Assembly (NCBI RefSeq): GCF_012524165.2
Contig: NZ_JABACJ020000008.1
Location: 103,277 to 167,276, forward strand
DNA length: 64,000 nucleotides
Source: Faecalicatena faecalis
Lineage (GTDB): Bacteria > Bacillota > Clostridia > Lachnospirales > Lachnospiraceae
Direction of reading: 5' to 3'
Below, piece by piece: positions 1 through 8,587 of the stretch (its first letter is position 1; every line of letters begins with the position of its first letter). Both the position numbers and the translations under genes were made by a program. Below the pieces are notes generated by a model. It saw nothing but the letters and a program-made list of their open reading frames with translations. It was not told the origin of the DNA and searched no databases.

Positions 1-2
1 GT

Positions 3-542
3 GCCGATGAGTATCCGCATCAGATGAGTGGTGGTATGCGGCAGAGAGTCATGATCGCCATGGCCCTGGCCTGTAATCCAGAGCTGTTGATCGCGGATGA
101 GCCGACAACGGCGCTGGATGTGACGATACAGGCACAGATATTGGAGCTGCTAGGTGAGATGAGGAAGAAATTCAACATGGCGGTTCTTTTGATCACACAT
201 GATCTGGGAGTCGTTTCCGAGACTGCCGACAGAGTCGTCGTGATGTATTGTGGAAAAGTGATGGAGAATGCAGAGGTGAAGGAGATTTTTGCGAACCCTC
301 TTCACCCGTATACAAATGGTCTTCTCAAATCGATTCCGAGTCTTGAGGATGACAGTGAGGAACCTCTCTATATGATCCGCGGTATGGTGCCGAATCCATT
401 GAAAATGCCGTCCGGCTGTCCATTTTCCGACCGCTGTGAGAAATGTATGGAGCGGTGCAGACAGGAAATGCCAGATCTGGTCGACATCGGCGGCCATGAA
501 GTAAGGTGTTTTATGTATTCCGGGGAAAAGGAGGAGGCGTAA
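3..542 (+). CDS. Oligopeptide/dipeptide ABC transporter ATP-binding protein (OppD/DppD type), 5'-truncated by the window edge
   Basis: Only the last 179 codons are present; the frame is open to the left edge. The visible part starts just before the ABC signature (MSGGMRQR), followed by Walker B ([12 protein letters not shown]), the switch-region His (LLITHDLG) and the C-terminal oligopeptide-transporter domain with its Cys cluster ([16 protein letters not shown]). That extra domain marks the OppD/DppD/AppD family, which powers peptide import. The next gene starts one base after the stop and is the partner OppF-type ATPase, so the two form one operon tail. The substrate specificity cannot be read from this part. 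Confidence 0.93.
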   Translation, partial: ADEYPHQMSGGMRQRVMIAMALACNPELLIADEPTTALDVTIQAQILELLGEMRKKFNMAVLLITHDLGVVSETADRVVVMYCGKVMENAEVKEIFANPLHPYTNGLLKSIPSLEDDSEEPLYMIRGMVPNPLKMPSGCPFSDRCEKCMERCRQEMPDLVDIGGHEVRCFMYSGEKEEA

Positions 543-543
543 G

Positions 544-1515
544 ATGGGAGAAGTCATATTAGAGGTACAGCATTTGTCAAAACATTTTACGGTGGATAAG
601 GGGACCTTCGGAAAGAATAAAAAAGTGCTCAAGGCGGTGGACGATGTCTCGTTCCAGATTCATAAAGGGGAGACCTTTGGACTGGTCGGAGAATCCGGCT
701 GTGGAAAGACGACCATCGGAAAGATGCTGGTCAACCTTTATCAGCCCAGCGGCGGTAAAATTCTTTTTGAGGGAGAAGAGCTGACCGGATTAAAACCGGC
801 CCAAAGGCGTCAGTATTGCAAGGATATCCAGCTCATCTTCCAGGATCCGTATGCCTCGTTGAATCCCAGGATGACCATCGGGGACATCATAGCAGAGCCG
901 ATTCTGATCAATAAGCTGCTCCCTGCCGACCAGGTGGAGGAGAGAGTGACTTATCTGCTGAACAGGGTGGGCCTTGCAAACCATCAGAGGAACCGCTACC
1001 CGCATGAATTTTCAGGAGGACAAAGACAGAGGGTCGGAATCGCAAGGGCACTGGCAGTGGAACCGAAGCTGATTGTATGTGATGAGCCGGTATCTGCGCT
1101 GGATGTATCTATCCAGGCTCAAGTCCTGAATCTGTTAAGTGAGCTGCAGGAGGAATTTGGGCTGACCTATCTGTTCATTGCACACGGACTGAATGTAGTC
1201 CGGCACATCAGTGACAGGGTAGGGGTCATGTACCTGGGAAAAATGGTGGAGATCGGTCCGAAGAAGGAGCTGTATTCGAATCCTCTTCATCCATATACTC
1301 AGGCACTTCTATCCGCTGCCCCCTCCATCGGGAATAAAAAGAAGGAACGCATCATCTTGAAGGGCGATGTTCCGAGCCCGATCAATCCGCCGAAGGGGTG
1401 CAGATTCTGTGGAAGATGTTTTAAGAAGGAAGAGGGATGTGAAGGATATGTTCCCGAGTTAAAGGAAATCTCCCCGGGACATTTCGCGGCATGCCGTCTC
1501 TTGTCAGGCGAGTAG
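544..1515 (+). CDS. Oligopeptide ABC transporter ATP-binding protein, OppF/DppF type
   Basis: A 323-residue ATPase of usual family length. Walker A is GESGCGKTT, the Q-loop is LIFQDPYASLNPR (typical of OppF/DppF), the signature is FSGGQRQRVGIARAL, and Walker B is LIVCDEPVSALD. The H-loop reads LFIAHGLNVV, with Gly where the family usually has Asp after His. The C-terminal peptide-transporter extension carries a Cys cluster (GCRFCGRC ... GCEGY). It starts at ATG right after the OppD-type stop, with the binding site GGAGGAGG inside the previous gene. It pairs with the upstream ATPase in peptide uptake and appears to be the last gene of the operon. Confidence 0.94.
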   Translation: MGEVILEVQHLSKHFTVDKGTFGKNKKVLKAVDDVSFQIHKGETFGLVGESGCGKTTIGKMLVNLYQPSGGKILFEGEELTGLKPAQRRQYCKDIQLIFQDPYASLNPRMTIGDIIAEPILINKLLPADQVEERVTYLLNRVGLANHQRNRYPHEFSGGQRQRVGIARALAVEPKLIVCDEPVSALDVSIQAQVLNLLSELQEEFGLTYLFIAHGLNVVRHISDRVGVMYLGKMVEIGPKKELYSNPLHPYTQALLSAAPSIGNKKKERIILKGDVPSPINPPKGCRFCGRCFKKEEGCEGYVPELKEISPGHFAACRLLSGE

Positions 1516-1527
1516 AAGGAGGCCTAA

Positions 1528-1561
1528 AAAGGTTTCTGGGAAAATCATCCGGGAAACCTTT
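1528..1561 (+). terminator. Inverted repeat after the peptide-transporter operon, possible terminator
   Basis: AAAGGTTTC (1528-1536) and GAAACCTTT (1553-1561) are perfect 9-bp arms around a 16-base loop, just after the oppF stop. There is no proper T-run after the stem (only TTTCAAGAG), so it is a weak terminator or a dyad upstream of the tdh promoter. Confidence 0.45.
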
Positions 1562-1587
1562 CAAGAGTAAAAAAATCGTGATATAAT
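1559..1587 (+). promoter_or_regulatory. Probable tdh-kbl promoter
   Basis: A consensus -10 TATAAT at 1582-1587 has a poor -35 (TTTCAA, 1559-1564) 17 bp upstream. A roughly 60-base leader follows before the tdh ribosome binding site. Confidence 0.5.
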
Positions 1588-1652
1588 GTAGAACGTAGCA
1601 AGACTGCCTTAGTGAAGAAAAGGCAATTTGCAGAAAGAGAGGTGTTTTTCAA

Positions 1653-2717
1653 ATGGAGCAAAATGGAAATCTGATGTGGGCACTTGTAAAGGAGAAAGCA
1701 GAGCCGGGATTATGGCTGAGACAGCGGGAGATTCCTAAGACAGGGAAGAATGATGTCAAGATTAAGATCCATAAGACTTCAATCTGTGGAACAGACGTAC
1801 ATATTTATAATTGGAACGAATGGGCACAGAACACAATTCCGATCGGTCTGACTGCAGGACACGAATATGTCGGTGAGATCGTTGAGATCGGAGAGAACGT
1901 AGAAGGTTACCAAATTGGAGAACTGGTCTCTGGGGAAGGCCATATCGTATGCGGTAAGTGCAGGAACTGTCTGGCAGGACAACCTCACCTTTGCAGGAAC
2001 ACACAGGGCGTTGGTGTGAACCGTGATGGTGCGTTTGCAGAGTATCTTGTCATTCCAGCGAAGAATGTTTGGCGCTGCAGTTCTTCTATCGATGAGGAGT
2101 TATACTCCTGCTTCGATCCGTTGGGAAATGCAGTACACACAGCTCTGGCATTTAACATGATTGGGGAAGATGTGTTAATTACAGGAGCTGGCCCGATCGG
2201 TTGTATGGCAGCAGCAATCAGCAGACACGTAGGAGCAAGACACGTTGTCATCACCGACATGAACGAATACCGTCTGGAGCTTGCGAAGAAGCTGGGAGCA
2301 ACAAGAACCGTTAACATCGCAAAAGAGAGCCTGGATGATGTGGAGCATGAGCTGGGCATGAAAGAAGGATTCGATGTCGGTCTTGAGATGTCAGGCAACC
2401 AGTCCGGTTTTAACGATATGGTGAACCACATGAAGAACGGCGGTAAGATCGCACTTCTGGGACTTCAGAGGGCAGATGCCCGCATCAACTGGGAGAAGGT
2501 GATCTTCAACGGACTGACCATCAAAGGAATCTACGGAAGAGAGATGTGGGAGAACTGGTATAAGATGACGACCATGCTTCAGAGCGGTCTTGATATCCAT
2601 GAGATCATTACGCACAGATTCGATATCCGTGACTACGAAAAAGGTTTTGAAGCTATGAATAGCGGTAATTCAGGTAAGGTAGTACTGGATTGGAGCCACA
2701 TTCACGAAGAAAGATAG
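1653..2717 (+). CDS. tdh: L-threonine 3-dehydrogenase (zinc medium-chain dehydrogenase)
   Basis: This 354-residue enzyme oxidises L-threonine to 2-amino-3-ketobutyrate with NAD+. The catalytic zinc site is visible (Cys45 in [11 protein letters not shown] at 69-71). The structural zinc Cys set is at about 100, 103, 106 and 114 ([15 protein letters not shown]). The NAD fold has ITGAGPIG near residue 177. The [10 protein letters not shown] context is typical of true Tdh rather than of other alcohol dehydrogenases. The binding site AGAGAGGTG lies about 10 bases before ATG. The next gene is the matching ketobutyrate CoA ligase, 20 bases downstream, which supports the assignment strongly. Confidence 0.93.
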   Translation: MEQNGNLMWALVKEKAEPGLWLRQREIPKTGKNDVKIKIHKTSICGTDVHIYNWNEWAQNTIPIGLTAGHEYVGEIVEIGENVEGYQIGELVSGEGHIVCGKCRNCLAGQPHLCRNTQGVGVNRDGAFAEYLVIPAKNVWRCSSSIDEELYSCFDPLGNAVHTALAFNMIGEDVLITGAGPIGCMAAAISRHVGARHVVITDMNEYRLELAKKLGATRTVNIAKESLDDVEHELGMKEGFDVGLEMSGNQSGFNDMVNHMKNGGKIALLGLQRADARINWEKVIFNGLTIKGIYGREMWENWYKMTTMLQSGLDIHEIITHRFDIRDYEKGFEAMNSGNSGKVVLDWSHIHEER

Positions 2718-2737
2718 GAAAGAGGGAGATTTTGGAA

Positions 2738-3937
2738 ATGGAACAGTGGAAAAACGACTTATTAGACATTTACAGAAATGAAATCAAAAGTATTACCGAT
2801 GACGGTCTTTTGAAAAATGAGACTCCGCTCTGTTCTCCGCAGGGAAGACAGATCAGCCTGGAAGACGGAAGAAAAGTCATTAACATGTGTGCGAACAACT
2901 ACCTTGGACTGGCTGATGATCCAAGAGTGATCGAGGCTGCTAAGCAGGCATATGATGAGAGAGGATATGGACTTTCTTCTGTACGTTTCATCTGCGGTAC
3001 ACAGGACATCCATTTACAGCTTGAGAAGACGATCAGCAATTTCCTTGGAATGGAAGATACGATCCTGTATTCTTCCTGCTTTGATGCCAACGGCGGTCTG
3101 TTCGAGACAATCCTGACAGCGGATGATGCGGTGATCAGTGATGAATTGAACCATGCAAGTATCATTGATGGTGTACGTCTGTGCAAGGCAAAACGTTTCC
3201 GTTACAAGAACAATAACATGGAAGACCTGGAGGCGAAGCTGAAAGAAGCTGATGAAGCTGGTGCAAGAATTAAGCTGATTGCTACAGACGGTGTCTTCTC
3301 CATGGACGGAATCATCGCTGACTTAAAGGGTGTATGTGCATTGGCTGAAAAGTATCATGCATTGGTCATGGTAGATGACAGCCACTCTGCAGGATTCGTA
3401 GGTAAGACAGGTCGTGGAACTGCAGAGTACTGTGGCGTGACAGACAAAGTGGACATCATCACAGGAACGCTCGGCAAAGCATTAGGCGGAGCATCCGGCG
3501 GATATACAAGCGGTAGAAAAGAGATCATTGACTTGCTCCGTCAGAGAAGCCGTCCGTACCTTTTCTCCAACACACTGGCTCCGGCAATCGTAAAGGCCAG
3601 CATGGAAGTGTTCAAGATTCTGGAGGCAGACACCTCCTTAAGAGATCACTTAGAGGAAATTACAGCTTATTACCGTGAGAAGCTGACAGAAGCCAACTTT
3701 GACATCATCCCTGGAGTACATCCGATCGTACCGATCATGCTGTATGATGAGCACAAAGCAACAGATATGGCAGCACGTATGATGGCTAAGGGCGTTTATG
3801 TGGTAGCATTCTCCTACCCAGTAGTTCCGAAGGGAAAAGCAAGGATCAGGACACAGGTCTGTGCATCCCATACAAAAGAAGATATCGACTACATCGTAAA
3901 ATGCTTCATCGAAGCGAGAGACGAGATGCAGGCATAG
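2738..3937 (+). CDS. kbl: Glycine C-acetyltransferase (2-amino-3-ketobutyrate CoA ligase)
   Basis: A PLP enzyme of 399 residues (the family is about 398). It cleaves the Tdh product with CoA into glycine and acetyl-CoA. PLP-site features are DELNHAS with His139, VMVDDSHSAGF with Asp213 and His216, and the Schiff-base Lys247 in GTLGKALGGASGG. I place the start at ATG 2738 because AGAGGGAG lies just upstream and the protein then begins in register with known Kbl. An in-frame ATG at 2690 lies inside tdh and is unlikely. It forms a two-gene threonine degradation operon with tdh. Confidence 0.94.
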   Translation: MEQWKNDLLDIYRNEIKSITDDGLLKNETPLCSPQGRQISLEDGRKVINMCANNYLGLADDPRVIEAAKQAYDERGYGLSSVRFICGTQDIHLQLEKTISNFLGMEDTILYSSCFDANGGLFETILTADDAVISDELNHASIIDGVRLCKAKRFRYKNNNMEDLEAKLKEADEAGARIKLIATDGVFSMDGIIADLKGVCALAEKYHALVMVDDSHSAGFVGKTGRGTAEYCGVTDKVDIITGTLGKALGGASGGYTSGRKEIIDLLRQRSRPYLFSNTLAPAIVKASMEVFKILEADTSLRDHLEEITAYYREKLTEANFDIIPGVHPIVPIMLYDEHKATDMAARMMAKGVYVVAFSYPVVPKGKARIRTQVCASHTKEDIDYIVKCFIEARDEMQA

Positions 3938-3977
3938 GATTGATGCAGGCTTAGATTCATCCAAAAGAAAGACATAG

Positions 3978-4003
3978 AAAAGGCAGGGGAAACCCTGCCT
4001 TTT
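3978..4003. terminator. Bidirectional terminator between kbl and the convergent hydrolase gene
   Basis: AAAAGGCAGGG (3978-3988), a GAAA tetraloop and CCCTGCCTTTT (3993-4003) form an 11-bp stem. It has A/T tracts on both sides and can stop transcription from both convergent genes. Confidence 0.9.
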
Positions 4004-4013
4004 AAAATAGCAT

Positions 4014-4895
4014 TTAGTCGTATTTTTCCATCCATTCATTGACAAGCTTGCAATACTTATCGTTTTCTTCTACGAAGCACATATGTCTGCATCCGTCGAA
4101 CAGCTCCCATTTGGAGTTCGGAATCAGATCATACATGGTCTTAGCTACGAATGGTGTACAAAGGTCATTTGTTCCGCTGATAATGAGTGCCGGCTCTTTG
4201 ATGCCGCCAATCTTATCGCGGTATTCCCATCCGCCAAGGCTTCCTGTCGGATTGTATTCGTTCGGTCCCCATCCAGCAACATAAGCTTCTGTACCGGATT
4301 TCTTCGGACGACGTAAGCATTCTGGTGAGTCTTCTGTTACTTCACCTGCACAGTGGAGCAGCATAAATCTTTCATTTGCAGCCAGATAAGCAGGATCGTC
4401 GAAATTACCTGTCTCTTCAGCCTTTGCAATTGCTTCCTGGTCTTCCTTAGACATGAACTTGATCATGCGGTGCTGCTCGTGAGCCCACAGCTCAGCAGCC
4501 GGAAGTGTACTGGAAAGAATCACGGACTTTACGCCTTCTGGTTTGTAATCGCACAGATACTCGATTGCAAGCATTCCGCCCCAGGACTGTCCTAACAGAT
4601 GAACCTCATCTAATCCAAGGTGCTTTCTCAGTTCGATCAACTCGTTGTCCCATGTCTTAGAGCACCACAGTTCTGGATGTCCATCTACATAAGAGTTACC
4701 GCATCCGATCTGATCATAAGAGATGATAGCACGTCCCTCTTCTGCAAGTCTGTCCAATACTTCAAAATAGTTGTGTGTAGATCCAGGACCGCCATGCAGT
4801 AAAACAAGAGGTTTCTTGTTGCCTTTGCATTCCCCAACGATACGGTAGTAAGTCTTGTACCCCAGATATGGCATATAACCTTCAATGACTTTCAT
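4014..4895 (-). CDS. Proline iminopeptidase-like alpha/beta hydrolase (S33 family)
   Basis: A 293-residue cytoplasmic alpha/beta hydrolase without a signal peptide. The oxyanion motif HGGPG is at residues 34-38 and the nucleophile elbow GQSWGG holds Ser104. The late acid (SGTNDLCTPF) and His (GCRHMCF, about residue 270) complete the triad. The HGGPG plus GQSWGG combination is typical of proline iminopeptidases and tricorn-associated aminopeptidases, which release N-terminal proline from short peptides. It starts at ATG 4895 behind AAGGAGGG. It is monocistronic with its own promoter. Other amide or ester substrates remain possible. Confidence 0.85.
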   Translation of the reverse strand: MKVIEGYMPYLGYKTYYRIVGECKGNKKPLVLLHGGPGSTHNYFEVLDRLAEEGRAIISYDQIGCGNSYVDGHPELWCSKTWDNELIELRKHLGLDEVHLLGQSWGGMLAIEYLCDYKPEGVKSVILSSTLPAAELWAHEQHRMIKFMSKEDQEAIAKAEETGNFDDPAYLAANERFMLLHCAGEVTEDSPECLRRPKKSGTEAYVAGWGPNEYNPTGSLGGWEYRDKIGGIKEPALIISGTNDLCTPFVAKTMYDLIPNSKWELFDGCRHMCFVEENDKYCKLVNEWMEKYD

Positions 4896-4942
4896 ATATG
4901 TACCCTCCTTGCCGTTTTTCGGCTCTTTTATAATACTTCTAT

Positions 4943-4971
4943 ATTATAACAGACTTGGAGGATACTTTCAA
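4943..4971 (-). promoter_or_regulatory. Promoter of the proline iminopeptidase-like gene
   Basis: Read on the minus strand: -35 TTGAAA (4971-4966), 17-bp spacer, -10 TATAAT (4948-4943), about 50 bases before the start codon. Confidence 0.75.
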
Positions 4972-5005
4972 TTCAAGCTATGAGAAATTCTTAACAATTT
5001 ACTGG

Positions 5006-6286
5006 TTACAGGAATTTATCCAGTTCGTTTTCCACCTGGGGCATTTTCTTTACTTTTGGGGAACGAATCACATTTCCGCGGGTTACCACCATACTGATGC
5101 TGCGAAGCGCGGTCAGATCCTCCAGCGGATTGTCCTTTGTAACAATAAAGTCAGCGCATTTTCCTTCTTCAATGGAGCCGGTGATGTCCCCAAGTCCTGC
5201 TAATTCAGCATTACGTTTTGTGGCGGTATACAGAGCAAAGGTGTTGGAAACACCACAATATTTATGGAAATAGTTGACCTCACGCCACATATCATAATGT
5301 GTAGTGTACGGGCATCCGGTATCTGTACCAAGCCCTACGGGGATGTCGTTTTCCAGGCATGCCTTTGCACATTCCACAATTCCTTTAAAGACGACCTCAC
5401 CATTATACTGCTCGGTCTCGGTCACGTTACTGATAGAACGATCGAACAAGGCGTAGGGGAGTGCAGGAGACAGGGTGGCAATATGGCAGGCATTGTGCTC
5501 TTTGAACAGCCTGATGATGGTATCGTCTGGTTTGGCACCATGCTCGATTGTATCGACCCCGTTTTCCAAAGCGACCCTGACGCCTTCTGGACTCTCCACA
5601 TGGGCAGCGACCTTCATCCCCAGCCGATGGGCTTCTTCACAGGCGGCTTTCACAGATTCCGGCGGCATCTTCAATTCACCGGGCTCTCCCTTTACCTTTG
5701 CATCAAGGACTCCACCGGTAATCATGAGCTTAATAATATCTGGCTTGTCTTTTGCAATCTGTTGTACATAAGCTCTGGCTTCCTCTGCATTGTGGGCTAT
5801 GTAAGCGAGGGAGCCGGCCATGTGGCCTCCTGGAACGGAGACAGCCATGTTAGAAGCCAGGATGCGGGGACCGGTGATCTCGCCGGACAGGATACGGTCA
5901 CGAATCAGGCTGTCACAATTCTGGACACCTCCCATTGTACGGATCGTGGTGACACCGCTCATTAACTGGGTCCGTGCATAGCCCTCGCACATGCTGATGA
6001 GGATCTTACGCATCAGTGCGTTGCTAGTCATTAGTTTTACCAGTTTTGTATTATCCTGCTGCTTTTTCTGCGGTTTTCCGCTGGCAGGCAGATGAACATG
6101 CATGTTGATCAGTCCGGGCATGATGTACTGGCCTTTTAGGTCTATGATTTCATAGCCGCTCAAGTCAGAACCCTCTGATACAATTTTTTCAATGTTCTCC
6201 CCTTCGGTCAGGATGACCCTGCCGGTCTGTGGTGACATGTCCCTGGAACCATCCAGGAGGATGCCGTTTGTATAGGCGTATTTCAT
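5006..6286 (-). CDS. Metal-dependent amidohydrolase (imidazolonepropionase-like superfamily)
   Basis: A 426-residue amidohydrolase-superfamily enzyme. It has the metal-binding HxH pair (NMHVHLP, about residue 63), a central TTIRTMGG segment, His residues in AAHVESPEG and TIEHGAKP, and the late Asp in GLGTDTGCP. The C-terminal part returns to the composite beta-sandwich (GSIEEGKCADFIV). It resembles the imidazolonepropionase/Xaa-Pro dipeptidase-like group that hydrolyses cyclic amides or dipeptides; the substrate is not predictable. The start ATG 6286 follows AAAGGAG. It lies upstream of, and in the same direction as, the iminopeptidase-like gene, but each has its own promoter. Confidence 0.87.
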   Translation of the reverse strand: MKYAYTNGILLDGSRDMSPQTGRVILTEGENIEKIVSEGSDLSGYEIIDLKGQYIMPGLINMHVHLPASGKPQKKQQDNTKLVKLMTSNALMRKILISMCEGYARTQLMSGVTTIRTMGGVQNCDSLIRDRILSGEITGPRILASNMAVSVPGGHMAGSLAYIAHNAEEARAYVQQIAKDKPDIIKLMITGGVLDAKVKGEPGELKMPPESVKAACEEAHRLGMKVAAHVESPEGVRVALENGVDTIEHGAKPDDTIIRLFKEHNACHIATLSPALPYALFDRSISNVTETEQYNGEVVFKGIVECAKACLENDIPVGLGTDTGCPYTTHYDMWREVNYFHKYCGVSNTFALYTATKRNAELAGLGDITGSIEEGKCADFIVTKDNPLEDLTALRSISMVVTRGNVIRSPKVKKMPQVENELDKFL

Positions 6287-6346
6287 GGTGAAGTCTCCTT
6301 TGGACTGTAAAATGTAGGGGGATACGTAGAATCCCTGTTACAATCT

Positions 6347-6375
6347 ATTATAGCACCAATCTGGGTGGATGTCAG
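6347..6375 (-). promoter_or_regulatory. Promoter of the amidohydrolase gene
   Basis: On the minus strand, CTGACA (6375-6370), 17-bp spacer and TATAAT (6352-6347) form a near-consensus sigma-A promoter. Confidence 0.75.
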
Positions 6376-6394
6376 CGGGCATGTTATCCTCATG

Positions 6395-7693
6395 TCAATC
6401 CTGTATCAGGTGAAAGAAGTTGATCTTAAAGGTACTTCCGCCCTTAGGTGTGTCCAGCACTTCAAGGGAAAGCTGCATAGAATCCGACAGCATTTTTGCA
6501 ATACTGAGCCCCAGACCTGAATGCTCTTTATCATTGCGTGCCGAATCAGCGCGGTAAAAACGGTCAAAAATCCGGTCCTTCTGTGAATTTGGGATTCCCG
6601 GACCATGATCTATGACAGAAACGCTCAGCCGTTTATCATGCAGACTGGCCGATAACTGGATGGCAGGTGATTTTCCGGTACAGCCATAGGCGATGGCGTT
6701 ATCTAAAAGAATACATAAGATCTGATAGATCCACTGGTGATTCCCTGAGACCTTCGGGAGAAAATCTTCTGGGAGCTTTAAGTTGAGCTTTATTCCTTTT
6801 GAGTCGCAAAGAGGCTCATAAATCTCAAAAACCTGTAGCAGCAGTACGTCAATTTCTACCGGCTGTATTTCACCCGGGAGATGATTCCCGGTAGATAAAA
6901 GGAGAAGATTTTTAATGAGATTTCCTGCCCTCTGACATTCCTTTTGAATAAAGAGCGCCATCTTAGGAGCCTGGTCAGGCATGGAGAGGATTGCCGAAGC
7001 ACTCGTCTGCATGACTGCAAGAGGGGAACGCAGCTCATGAGAGGCAGCGGCAATGAATTCATCTTGCTTTTGTTGGTATTCTTCGATAGGAAGAACTGCT
7101 TTTCTCACAACAAGGCGGCTGACTAGAAATAGGGAAACTACTCCGAGCAGCTCTAAAAGTAGAAAAACAGCAGTTTGGATCAAAAGCTCTTGGTGAAGCT
7201 TGGTCGTCTCTTCCAGAAGAACCAGTGACCGAAAGCCTGCTGCAGTGGAAAAAACCATCACCGTTCCACGATAAGAATCCTGGTGTTCCCCGCGTAAGGG
7301 AAACACGGAAGTTTTCAGCAGTGAGGATGAGGAGGGCTCGCTATTCGTATCGATTCCCTGCTTTTTCGCTTCTTCCTTTGCAAGTGTAATCAAAGAATCA
7401 CGGCTGGTAAACGGTGTCCAGGAGCCGGGGAAAAATAAGGGAACCCGGTTGTCTTCGATATGGATGATAAAATGCCCCTCTGCTTCCAGTCTTGCGAGCC
7501 AGTCATCAGAAAGGCTGGAGGTATATTCCAGACGATGCGTCAGATCTAATAATTGATTCTGAAAAAAGGCATCACTCTGACTTTTGCTTAATCGGACCTG
7601 GTAAAACAAGGCAACGATAAGAACGAGCGTTAAGATCACGCCCGTTGCTGCTGTAAATAAAAAGGTTAAGTGCCGCTGCAGTTTTCGTATCAT
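6395..7693 (-). CDS. Membrane sensor histidine kinase
   Basis: A 432-residue kinase. TM1 is at about residues 9-32, an extracellular sensor domain of roughly 135 residues follows, and TM2 is at about 172-192. The dimerisation/phosphoacceptor box ASHELRSPLAV holds His219. Catalytic boxes follow: N box LLDNAIAY, G1 DHGPGIP, and G2 HSGLGLSIAK. It phosphorylates the response regulator encoded immediately upstream; the genes overlap by four bases (ATGA), so they are translationally coupled. The pair is divergent from the solute-binding/permease/efflux operon, which is its likely target. No HAMP domain is obvious between TM2 and the H box. Confidence 0.93.
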   Translation of the reverse strand: MIRKLQRHLTFLFTAATGVILTLVLIVALFYQVRLSKSQSDAFFQNQLLDLTHRLEYTSSLSDDWLARLEAEGHFIIHIEDNRVPLFFPGSWTPFTSRDSLITLAKEEAKKQGIDTNSEPSSSSLLKTSVFPLRGEHQDSYRGTVMVFSTAAGFRSLVLLEETTKLHQELLIQTAVFLLLELLGVVSLFLVSRLVVRKAVLPIEEYQQKQDEFIAAASHELRSPLAVMQTSASAILSMPDQAPKMALFIQKECQRAGNLIKNLLLLSTGNHLPGEIQPVEIDVLLLQVFEIYEPLCDSKGIKLNLKLPEDFLPKVSGNHQWIYQILCILLDNAIAYGCTGKSPAIQLSASLHDKRLSVSVIDHGPGIPNSQKDRIFDRFYRADSARNDKEHSGLGLSIAKMLSDSMQLSLEVLDTPKGGSTFKINFFHLIQD

Positions 7694-8367
7694 GTTTCTT
7701 TCTCCAGTCTGTATCCAAGTCCGTGTACCGTTGCAATCTTGACCCCGCTGTTTAATTTACGCAAATGTTTGCGCAGATAATAAACATACGTGTCCAGGTT
7801 TCCGTCTTCCACCTCGCTGTCGGGTCCCCACACGCGTGTGTAGATCAGCTGCCGCGCCAGTGTCTGCCCCGGATTTTTCAGGAAATATTCCATTAAAAGT
7901 GCTTCACGGCGGGAGAGCTGGATTTCTGTCTGGCATGAACGAAGGATATGGCTTTCCGGCTGAAAGGTAAGATCACCATAAGTCATCTGGTCTGTATGCC
8001 CCAGGGAAACAGGACGCCTCACAAGGGCCCGGATTCTGGCGAGCAGTTCGCCCACATCATAGGGCTTAACAATGTAGTCATCGGCACCGCAGTCAAGGCC
8101 CTCGATCCGGTCGGAGATGGAATCGACTGCAGTGGCCAGAAGCACAGGTGTATGGATCTGGTTCTCCCTTAGCAGCTTGAGAATGGTAAGCCCATCCATA
8201 CCCGGCAGCATCCGGTCCAGAATCATCACGTCATATATATTGTGGAGTGCATAATATACCGCATCTGCACCGTCTGTGATACAGTCCGTTTGAAACCCAT
8301 TGTGTTCTAGCTGGAGCTTTAATGCCTCTAAAAGCTGGTCATCATCTTCGATAATCAAAATACGCAT
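7690..8367 (-). CDS. OmpR/PhoB-family response regulator
   Basis: A 225-residue regulator. The receiver domain has Asp7-Asp9 in IIEDDD, phosphoacceptor Asp51 in MILDRMLPG and Lys101 in DYIVKPYD. The C-terminal winged helix spans roughly 130-225 (LSRREALLMEYFLKNPG ... DTYVYYLRKHLRK). I start it at ATG 8367, where AAGGA lies 10 bases upstream and the protein begins MRILIIEDD; an in-frame upstream ATG would add an unlikely 30-residue tail. It is cotranscribed with the kinase. A perfect dyad overlaps its own -35 region, which suggests autoregulation. Confidence 0.94.
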   Translation of the reverse strand: MRILIIEDDDQLLEALKLQLEHNGFQTDCITDGADAVYYALHNIYDVMILDRMLPGMDGLTILKLLRENQIHTPVLLATAVDSISDRIEGLDCGADDYIVKPYDVGELLARIRALVRRPVSLGHTDQMTYGDLTFQPESHILRSCQTEIQLSRREALLMEYFLKNPGQTLARQLIYTRVWGPDSEVEDGNLDTYVYYLRKHLRKLNSGVKIATVHGLGYRLEKET

Positions 8368-8401
8368 ATGTAAAAAGTCCTTTTTATGATTCATTCTATT
8401 T

Positions 8402-8448
8402 ATTATATGTAATTGTTCAGACCGTGCTGTACACCTTACTGTACAGCA
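8402..8448 (-). promoter_or_regulatory. Promoter of the two-component genes with an overlapping dyad operator
   Basis: On the minus strand a -10 TATAAT is at 8407-8402, but no good -35 exists. Instead a perfect dyad, TGCTGTACA (8425-8433) / TGTACAGCA (8440-8448), is centred near position -42. This is an activator-type arrangement overlapping the -35 region, and the response regulator is the obvious candidate. Confidence 0.6.
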
Positions 8449-8522
8449 TCGGACCAAAAATTATTATAGCACACAGTATATCATATAAACCTCAAAAAAA
8501 TCTTTAAAAAAAGAGCGGATGT

Positions 8523-8555
8523 TCTCAAGATTTTTTGAGATTTGATTGATATAAT
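8523..8555 (+). promoter_or_regulatory. Promoter of the SBP/permease/efflux operon with a TCTCAA/TTGAGA dyad
   Basis: A consensus -10 TATAAT is at 8550-8555. Its -35 zone is replaced by the dyad TCTCAA (8523-8528), 6 bases, TTGAGA (8535-8540). The layout suggests activator-dependent transcription. The dyad differs in sequence from that at 8425-8448. Confidence 0.55.
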
Positions 8556-8587
8556 GGTCCAGGATAGGATATGAGAGGAGCAAGGAT

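Noticed and set aside
5264..5965. 233-codon plus-strand frame opposite the amidohydrolase
   Set aside because: Shadow of a well-supported gene; sequence lacks any recognisable domain.
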